Origin: Streptomyces fumigatiscleroticus
GTDB taxonomy: Bacteria > Actinomycetota > Actinomycetes > Streptomycetales > Streptomycetaceae
Direction of reading: 5' to 3'
DNA length: 64,000 bases
NCBI RefSeq assembly: GCF_014647975.1
Contig: NZ_BMQF01000007.1
Span: 62,001 to 126,000 of the forward strand
A model generated the notes under the pieces. The model worked only from the letters and a program-made list of their open reading frames with translations. It had not been told where the DNA came from and made no database searches. Shown here piece by piece: positions 57,978-64,000 of the stretch. The number at the start of each line of letters is the position of its first letter. The stretch's first letter is position 1. The translations under genes were made by a program, and so were the position numbers.

Positions 57978-59249
57978 TCAGCGCACGGCCGCCGGCGCCC
58001 CGGGCGCGCCCTTCGGGGCCGGGGCGGGGCGGCCCGCCAGGAAGGCTTCCCAGCCCTGCCTGGGAGCCTCGCCGACCTTCAGCTTCCGCAGCTTCCGCAG
58101 CGTCCTGGGGTCCTGGGCGTCCAGCCAGTCCACAAGCTGCCGGAAGGAGACACAGCGCACCTCCTCCTTGGTGCACACCCGCTCCACGACCTCCTCGACG
58201 GCACGCATATAGGTGCCCCCGTTCCAGGACTCGAAGTGGTTGCCGACGACCAGCGGGGCGCGGTTGCCGTCGTAGGCCCGCTGGAAGCCCTCGAGCAGGC
58301 CGTCCCGCATCTCGTCGCCCCAGAACTCGTGCTTGGCCGGGTCGCCCTGGGTGCTGGTGCCCGACTGCCCGACCATGAAGTTGTAGTCCATGGTGAGCTG
58401 CTCGAAGGAGTGCCCGGGGAAGGGCACGAGCTGCATCGACAGATCCCACAGCCCCCGTCTCTTCTTCGGCCAGACCTGGTCGCCGACGCCGCTGCTGTCG
58501 TAGCGGAAGCCCAGTCCTCGGGCGGCCTTGAGGAAGTTCCTGCGGCCCTCCAGGCACGGGGTGCGGGCGCCGATGAGCTCCTTGCCGTAGTCGAAGGGCA
58601 GCGGGGTCGCCTTCTTCATCCCCGTGTTGGTCCGCCAGGTCCGCACGAACCGCTTGGCCTGGGAGATCTCCTCCTTCCACTCCCTCACCGACCACTCGCC
58701 GACCCCGCCGTCGCTGCCGCAGAAGTGGCCGTTGAAGTGGGTGCCGATCTCGTTGCCCTCCAGCCATGCCAGGCGGAGCTGCTCGACGGTGTCGGCGACG
58801 CCCTTCCTGTCGTTGAAGCCGATGTCGGAGCTGCCCGGTGAGTGCCGCGGCGGCCGGTACAGGTCGCGCTTGCCCTCCGGCAGCAGGTACACGCCGCTGA
58901 GGAAGTAGGTCATCGTCGCCTTGTTGGCCCGGGCCACCTCGCGGAAGTGGGAGAACAGCCGCTGGCTGTCCTCGCCGGCGCCGTCCCAGGAGAACACCAC
59001 GAACTGCGGCGGCCGCTGACCCGGCTTCAGGCGCTTGGGTCCGGGCAGGTGGGGCTGGGCTCCGGTGTACGCCGTGGAGCCGTCGCCGATCGGCCGGAAG
59101 ACGCTCCCCGGCGCCTGGGCCGGCTGGGCGTTCCGCGGGCCCTGCCCCCCTTCCGGGGAGCCGACGGGGCCGAACGCGCAGCCGGCGAGCGACGCGGCAC
59201 AGGCCGCGGCGATCACGGTGCCCGTGGCGATCCTCTGGGTGGCGGCCAT
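57978..59249 (-). CDS. Polysaccharide deacetylase-like lipoprotein
   Basis: 423 aa with signal peptide and lipobox SLAGC (about 20-24). The catalytic domain has FVVFSWDGAGED (metal-binding Asp region, about 87-98) and the His motif NEIGTHFNGHFC (about 167-178), then RTPCLEGR and VVGNHFESW. It probably deacetylates peptidoglycan or another surface glycan. The ATG follows GAAGG. It is convergent with the ATPase gene, nine bases between stops. Confidence 0.85.
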   Translation of the reverse strand: MAATQRIATGTVIAAACAASLAGCAFGPVGSPEGGQGPRNAQPAQAPGSVFRPIGDGSTAYTGAQPHLPGPKRLKPGQRPPQFVVFSWDGAGEDSQRLFSHFREVARANKATMTYFLSGVYLLPEGKRDLYRPPRHSPGSSDIGFNDRKGVADTVEQLRLAWLEGNEIGTHFNGHFCGSDGGVGEWSVREWKEEISQAKRFVRTWRTNTGMKKATPLPFDYGKELIGARTPCLEGRRNFLKAARGLGFRYDSSGVGDQVWPKKRRGLWDLSMQLVPFPGHSFEQLTMDYNFMVGQSGTSTQGDPAKHEFWGDEMRDGLLEGFQRAYDGNRAPLVVGNHFESWNGGTYMRAVEEVVERVCTKEEVRCVSFRQLVDWLDAQDPRTLRKLRKLKVGEAPRQGWEAFLAGRPAPAPKGAPGAPAAVR

Positions 59250-59553
59250 GGTGCGCCCACCTTCTTCCTTCTCTCGGGCCAGCGCTGATGAGCGCGATGT
59301 CTGGTGCTGTGCCGGGAGGTGCCGTCAGCGCCGTCAAGGTCGCATGGAGCCGAGAGGGGATTAGTACGACAAGCCGATGAAATGCCCGCTTCACTCATGC
59401 GAGTGATTCATTGGGCTATTTGCCCGTAATGCCTATGCCTGTCCTTTACTCTGAATTACTGTCTATTTACTGAGCGTTGATCTCATCCCGCCGCTGTACG
59501 CCGTGACCCACGGCCGCGTCCCGCGACCGCGCTGCCCCGGAGGAGACGGGAAC
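59250..59553. promoter_or_regulatory. AT-rich divergent promoter region
   Basis: 304 bp between the deacetylase and the SulP-carbonic anhydrase gene. The 59360-59470 part is AT-rich for this genome and holds the inverted repeat TCACTC-ATGC-GAGTGA (59391-59406). No ORF is supported. Confidence 0.55.
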
Positions 59554-61863
59554 ATGTCAGCCTGCATCCCCACCCGAGCCACCGATCCGACCCGTCCCGG
59601 CCGCTTCCGCATCGCGGGCGCCGACGTCTCGGCCTCGATCGCGGTCTTCCTGATCGCCCTGCCGCTGTCCCTGGGCATCGCCCTCGCCACCGACGCGCCC
59701 CTCCAGGCCGGTCTCGTCGCCGCCGCGGTGGGCGGCATCGTCGCCGGCCGGCTCGGCGGCTGCCCGCTCCAGGTCAGCGGTCCCGCCGCCGGCCTCACGG
59801 TGGTCACCGCCGACCTCATCCACCGCTACGGATGGCGCACCACCTGCGCCATCACCGTTCTGGCCGGGCTCGCCCAGCTCGGCCTGGGCTGTCTGCGCGT
59901 GGCCCGTACCGCGCTGGCCGTCAGCCCCGCCATCGTGCACGGCATGCTCGCCGGCATCGGCATCACCATCGCCGTCGCCCAGCTGCACATCGTCCTCGGC
60001 GGCACCCCGCAGAGCTCGGTGCCCGACAACCTCCGCGCGCTCCCCGCCCAGCTGGCGGAGCTGCGCCCGGCCTCCGTGTCGGCCAGCGCGCTGACCCTGG
60101 CCCTGCTGCTGCTCTGGCCGCGGATCCCCGGCCGGACCGGAAGGACCCTGCGCACCGTCCCGGCCGCGCTCGTCGCCGTCACCGGAGCCACCACGGTCGC
60201 CGCGCTCGCCGGGCTCACCCTGCCCAGGGTGGACCTGCCCTCCTGGAGCAGTCACGCCCTGGCGGCACCGCCCGACGGCCCGGTGCTCGGCCTCGCGGCC
60301 GCCGTGCTCACCACCACGCTCGTATGCAGCGTGCAGTCGCTGCTCGGCGCGGTCGCCGTGGACAAGCTGGTGGTCGCACGGCCGGGCCTGTCCGCCCGCG
60401 TCGGGCGCTCCGACCTGGACCGCGAGCTGCTCGGCCAGGGCGCCGCCAACATCATGTCCGGCGCGCTCGGCGGTCTCCCCGTCGCCGGTGTGGCGGTGCG
60501 GAGTTCGGCGAATGTGAACGCGGGTGCCGTGAGCCGGAACTCCACGATGCTGCACGGCGTTCTCGTAGTGGCGGCCGCACTGCTGATGGTCCCCGTCCTG
60601 GAGCTGATCCCGCTCGCCTCGCTCGCCGCCCTGGTGATGGCCGTCGGCATCCAGATGGTGTCCCTGCACCACATCCGCACGGTGACCCGCCACCGTGAGG
60701 TTCCGGTCTACGCCGTCACCACGCTCGGCGTGGTCTTCCTCGGCGTCCTCCAGGGCGTCGCCCTGGGGATCGCCGTCGCCGTCGCCGTCGCGCTGCACCG
60801 TCTCACCCGCACCCGTATCACGCACGACGAGAAGGAAGGAGTTCATCACCTCCGCATACGAGGGCAGTTGACGTTCCTCGCGGTACCACGGCTCAGCCGC
60901 GCCCTGCACCTCGTGCCCCACGGGGTCGACGCCGTCGTCGAGCTGGACGGGTCCTTCATGGACCACGCGGCGTACGAGACGCTGCACGACTGGCAGAGCG
61001 CGCACACCGCACAGGGCGGCAAGGCCGCGATCACCGGCCGCCGGCCCGGCACGCGCATCGCCGAGCCCGCGGACGGCTCCGGCTGCCGGTGCCGGCCCTG
61101 GACCCCCTGGCGCAACCACCAGTGCGAGGACCCGCGCTCCGCACCGGCCCGTGCCGGGCAGGGGAGCGGGACCGGTGGCGGGACCGGCGAGCCGGGCGGA
61201 CATGAACTGGCCCGCGGGATCAGCGCGTTCCAGCGTCACACCGCTCCCCTGGTCCGCGGTGAGCTGGCCCGGCTGGCGCGTGAGGGACAGCGGCCCGCAC
61301 AGCTCTTTCTGACCTGCGCCGACTCGCGGCTGGTCACCTCGATGATCACCAACAGCGGTCCCGGCGACCTCTTCGTGGTGCGCAATGTGGGCAACCTCGT
61401 GCCCCTGCCCGGCGAGGAGGGCGGCGACGACTCGGTGGCGGCCGCGATCGAGTATGCGGTGGAGGTGCTGAAGGTGCGGTCCATCACCGTGTGCGGCCAC
61501 TCCGGATGCGGAGCCATGCAGGCCCTGCTCACCTCCGAGCCGGACGGCGCGCCCACGCCGCTGAGGCGGTGGCTGCGGCACGGGCTGCCCAGCCTGGAGC
61601 GCCTGGGGGACGACGACCGCCCCTGGGCCCGGCTGGCCGGACGCCCGCCTGCCGACGCGGTGGAGCGGCTCTGCCTGGCCAACGTCGTCCAGCAGCTGGA
61701 GCATCTGCGCACCCACGGCTCGGTGGCCCGGGCCCTGCGGGAGGGGGCGCTGGAGCTGCACGGGATGTACTTCCATGTCGGTGAGGCCCAGGCGTATCTG
61801 CTCACGGAGGCGGACGACGACAGGGTCTTCGGCCATGTGCCGGAGGCGGATCTGCCCGCGTGA
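59554..61863 (+). CDS. SulP transporter fused to beta-carbonic anhydrase
   Basis: 769 aa from the ATG at 59554 (GGAGGAG nine bases upstream). Residues 15-420 are a SulP anion transporter with about eleven membrane segments (VSASIAVFLIALPLSLGIALA). Residues 425-500 are a STAS-like domain (LTFLAVPRLSRALHLV, VELDGSFMDHAAYE). Residues 555-765 are a beta-carbonic anhydrase with zinc ligands in TCADSRL and CGHSGCGAMQA. The fusion implies bicarbonate transport coupled to CO2/HCO3- interconversion. Confidence 0.93.
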   Translation: MSACIPTRATDPTRPGRFRIAGADVSASIAVFLIALPLSLGIALATDAPLQAGLVAAAVGGIVAGRLGGCPLQVSGPAAGLTVVTADLIHRYGWRTTCAITVLAGLAQLGLGCLRVARTALAVSPAIVHGMLAGIGITIAVAQLHIVLGGTPQSSVPDNLRALPAQLAELRPASVSASALTLALLLLWPRIPGRTGRTLRTVPAALVAVTGATTVAALAGLTLPRVDLPSWSSHALAAPPDGPVLGLAAAVLTTTLVCSVQSLLGAVAVDKLVVARPGLSARVGRSDLDRELLGQGAANIMSGALGGLPVAGVAVRSSANVNAGAVSRNSTMLHGVLVVAAALLMVPVLELIPLASLAALVMAVGIQMVSLHHIRTVTRHREVPVYAVTTLGVVFLGVLQGVALGIAVAVAVALHRLTRTRITHDEKEGVHHLRIRGQLTFLAVPRLSRALHLVPHGVDAVVELDGSFMDHAAYETLHDWQSAHTAQGGKAAITGRRPGTRIAEPADGSGCRCRPWTPWRNHQCEDPRSAPARAGQGSGTGGGTGEPGGHELARGISAFQRHTAPLVRGELARLAREGQRPAQLFLTCADSRLVTSMITNSGPGDLFVVRNVGNLVPLPGEEGGDDSVAAAIEYAVEVLKVRSITVCGHSGCGAMQALLTSEPDGAPTPLRRWLRHGLPSLERLGDDDRPWARLAGRPPADAVERLCLANVVQQLEHLRTHGSVARALREGALELHGMYFHVGEAQAYLLTEADDDRVFGHVPEADLPA

Positions 61864-61924
61864 AGGGCCCGGCGGAGGCTGAACTCGGCGCGGCCGCCGT
61901 CCGTGGGTAGGGATGACGCGGGCC

Positions 61925-61958
61925 GGCGGGTGCGGAACGGGATCGTTCCACACCCGCC
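61925..61958 (+). terminator. Hairpin after the SulP-carbonic anhydrase gene
   Basis: GGCGGGTG plus GGAAC pairs with GTTCC plus CACCCGCC (13 pairs, one C-A mismatch) around a 6-nt loop, 62 bases past the stop codon. Confidence 0.75.
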
Positions 61959-61961
61959 CAC

Positions 61962-61977
61962 AGAGGTCTAAACCAAT
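61962..61977. promoter_or_regulatory. DasR-site-like sequence upstream of acs
   Basis: AGAGGTCTAAACCAAT resembles the recalled DasR consensus (AGTGGTCTAGACCACT), matching at eleven of sixteen positions including the GGTCTA core. It lies 87 bases before the acs start. DasR links N-acetylglucosamine status to metabolism; binding here is untested. Confidence 0.4.
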
Positions 61978-62063
61978 TCTCCGTCGGCCCTTGTCATCCG
62001 ACCACCAGGTCTGATGAGCTGTGGCCTGGGACACAGCGGACAACCCTGAGAAAGGGAGATGTC

Positions 62064-64000
62064 GTGAGCAACGAAAGCCTGGCCAACCTGCTCAAGGAAG
62101 AGCGCAGGTTCGCACCCCCCGCCGACCTGGCCGCGCACGCCAACGTCACCGCGGAGGCGTATGAACAGGCCAAGGCTGACAGGCTCGGCTTCTGGGCCGA
62201 GCAGGCCCGCCGGCTGACCTGGGCCGAGGAGCCGACCGAGACCCTGGACTGGTCGAATCCGCCGTTCGCCAAGTGGTTCAAGGACGGCACGCTGAACGTC
62301 GCGTACAACTGCGTCGACCGGCATGTCGAGGCCGGACACGGCGACCGCGTCGCGATCCACTTCGAGGGCGAGCCCGGCGACAGCCGCGCGATCACCTACG
62401 CCCAGCTCAAGGACGAGGTCTCCAGGGCCGCCAACGCCCTGCTGGAGCTGGGCGTCCGCAAGGGCGACCGGGTCGCCGTCTACATGCCGATGATCCCCGA
62501 GACCGCGATCGCGATGCTGGCCTGCGCCCGGATCGGCGCCGCCCACTCGGTGGTCTTCGGCGGCTTCTCGGCGGACGCGCTCGCGACCCGTATCCAGGAC
62601 GCCGAGGCCAAGGTCGTCATCACTGCCGACGGCGGTTACCGGCGCGGCAAGCCCTCCGCGCTCAAGCCGGCCGTCGACGAGGCGGTCCAGCGCGCCGGCG
62701 ACGTGGAGCACGTGCTCGTGGTGCGCCGTACCGGCCAGGAGGTCGCCTGGGACGACAGCCGCGACGTGTGGTGGCACGAGCTGGTGGAGCGGCAGTCCGC
62801 CGAGCACACGCCTCAGGCGTTCGAGGCGGAGCACCCGCTGTTCATCCTGTACACCTCCGGTACGACCGGGAAGCCGAAGGGCATCCTGCACACCTCCGGC
62901 GGCTATCTCACGCAGACCGCGTACACGCACTGGGCGGTCTTCGACCTCAAGCCGGAGACCGACGTCTACTGGTGCACCGCCGACGTCGGCTGGGTCACCG
63001 GGCACTCGTACATCGTCTACGGACCGCTCGCCAACGGCGCGACGCAGGTCATGTACGAGGGCACGCCGGACACCCCGCACCAGGGCCGCTTCTGGGAGAT
63101 CGTGCAGAAGTACGGCGTCACGATCCTCTACACCGCGCCGACCGCGATCCGTACGTTCATGAAGTGGGGCGACGACATCCCCGCCAAGTTCGACCTGTCC
63201 TCCCTCCGTGTCCTGGGCTCGGTCGGCGAGCCGATCAACCCCGAGGCCTGGGTCTGGTACCGCAAGCACATCGGTGCCGACCGGACACCGGTCGTGGACA
63301 CCTGGTGGCAGACCGAGACCGGCTCGATGATGATCTCGCCGCTGCCGGGTGTCACCGAGGCCAAGCCCGGTTCCGCGCAGCGCCCGCTGCCCGGCATCTC
63401 CGCCACCGTCGTCGACGACGAGGCGAACGAGGTGCCGAACGGCGGTGGCGGCTATCTGGTCCTCACCGAGCCGTGGCCGTCGATGCTGCGCACCATCTGG
63501 GGCGACGACCAGCGGTTCATCGACACGTACTGGTCGCGCTTCGAGGGCAAGTACTTCGCCGGTGACGGCGCCAAGAAGGACGAGGACGGCGACATCTGGC
63601 TGCTCGGCCGGGTGGACGACGTCATGCTCGTCTCCGGGCACAACATCTCCACCACCGAGGTCGAGTCGGCCCTGGTCTCCCACCCCTCGGTCGCCGAGGC
63701 GGCGGTCGTCGGCGCGGCGGACGAGACGACCGGCCAGGCGATCGTGGCCTTCGTCATCCTGCGCGGTACGGCGGCGGAGACGGCGGACCTGGTGGCACAG
63801 CTGCGCGACCACGTCGGCGCCACGCTCGGCCCGATCGCCAAGCCCAAGCGGATCCTGCCGGTGGCCGAGCTGCCCAAGACCCGCTCGGGCAAGATCATGC
63901 GGCGGCTGCTGCGCGACGTGGCGGAGAACCGCCAGCTCGGTGACGTCACCACGCTCACCGACTCGACGGTGATGGACCTCATCCAGGCCAAGCTGCCGGC
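62064..64000 (+). CDS. acsA: Acetyl-CoA synthetase, 3' end outside the window
   Basis: 645 codons are visible with no stop before the right edge. The GTG start (VSNESLANLLKEERRF) follows AAAGGGAG. AMP-binding signature YTSGTTGKPKG (about 264-274), TADVGWVTGHSYIVYGPL, and the A10 motif KTRSGKIMRRLLRD (about 605-618) with the lysine that is controlled by acetylation in this family. The enzyme makes acetyl-CoA from acetate, ATP and CoA. At most a few residues should be missing. Confidence 0.96.
   Translation, partial: MSNESLANLLKEERRFAPPADLAAHANVTAEAYEQAKADRLGFWAEQARRLTWAEEPTETLDWSNPPFAKWFKDGTLNVAYNCVDRHVEAGHGDRVAIHFEGEPGDSRAITYAQLKDEVSRAANALLELGVRKGDRVAVYMPMIPETAIAMLACARIGAAHSVVFGGFSADALATRIQDAEAKVVITADGGYRRGKPSALKPAVDEAVQRAGDVEHVLVVRRTGQEVAWDDSRDVWWHELVERQSAEHTPQAFEAEHPLFILYTSGTTGKPKGILHTSGGYLTQTAYTHWAVFDLKPETDVYWCTADVGWVTGHSYIVYGPLANGATQVMYEGTPDTPHQGRFWEIVQKYGVTILYTAPTAIRTFMKWGDDIPAKFDLSSLRVLGSVGEPINPEAWVWYRKHIGADRTPVVDTWWQTETGSMMISPLPGVTEAKPGSAQRPLPGISATVVDDEANEVPNGGGGYLVLTEPWPSMLRTIWGDDQRFIDTYWSRFEGKYFAGDGAKKDEDGDIWLLGRVDDVMLVSGHNISTTEVESALVSHPSVAEAAVVGAADETTGQAIVAFVILRGTAAETADLVAQLRDHVGATLGPIAKPKRILPVAELPKTRSGKIMRRLLRDVAENRQLGDVTTLTDSTVMDLIQAKLP

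Overview
This window is a stretch of high-GC actinobacterial chromosome, almost certainly Streptomyces. The support is the codon use and GTG/TTG starts, the presence of tipA, bldG, a 6S-like RNA, zinc-independent ribosomal protein paralogues, DUF397/XRE/ATPase genes and an actinobacterial tad locus. From memory of Streptomyces coelicolor, the gene order matches two core blocks: ftsH-hpt-tilS-dacB-ppa-tipA through the rpsR2/rpmE2/rpmG/rpmB/rpsN cluster, and then topA-tmk-hppA-bldG-tad-acs. The two blocks meet near a tRNA-Thr gene at 28.4 kb. I see no transposase, integrase, CRISPR array or biosynthetic gene cluster.

Layout. 0-5.2 kb (minus strand): start of ftsH, hpt, tilS, a DUF2342 metalloprotease and a PBP4-type carboxypeptidase, divergent from ppa. 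5.2-13.9 kb: threonine/serine exporter, DedA protein, tipA with its thiostrepton-type promoter, a DinB-like protein, an aldehyde dehydrogenase, and an XRE regulator / anti-sigma-like ATPase / DUF397 trio. 14.5-16.9 kb: two divergent operons of cysteine-free ribosomal proteins plus a CobW-like protein around a Zur-like box. 17-23 kb: two lipoproteins, DUF2786, LysE, a ClpN-domain protein under a double operator, and a short family A DNA polymerase. 23-28 kb: a giant AfsR/SARP-type regulator with several expanded repeat linkers and a glycosyltransferase. 28.4 kb: tRNA-Thr. 28.6-42.7 kb: secreted tripeptidyl peptidase, holB, a transporter-thymidylate kinase-coiled coil fusion, topA, a decayed Ser/Thr kinase gene, a methyltransferase and a lipoprotein. 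42.9-46.6 kb: H+-pyrophosphatase, an anti-sigma factor and bldG. 46.6-54.3 kb: a DECH helicase convergent with a seven-gene tad/Flp secretion operon whose genes mostly overlap by 4 bp. 54.8-64 kb: HAD phosphatase, 6S-like RNA, Fic-like protein, CooC-like ATPase, polysaccharide deacetylase, SulP-carbonic anhydrase fusion, and acetyl-CoA synthetase running off the end.

Themes. Most genes are housekeeping or developmental. The unusual content lies in regulation and sequence dynamics. Several genes look leaderless with palindromes over the promoter or start codon (DUF2342, ClpN, Fic-like). Short in-frame tandem repeats have expanded inside or beside genes (SARP linkers, kinase pseudogene, holB 3' flank, lipoprotein). 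Strong GC hairpins close most operons. Family assignments rest on motifs and recalled homologues; no search was run.
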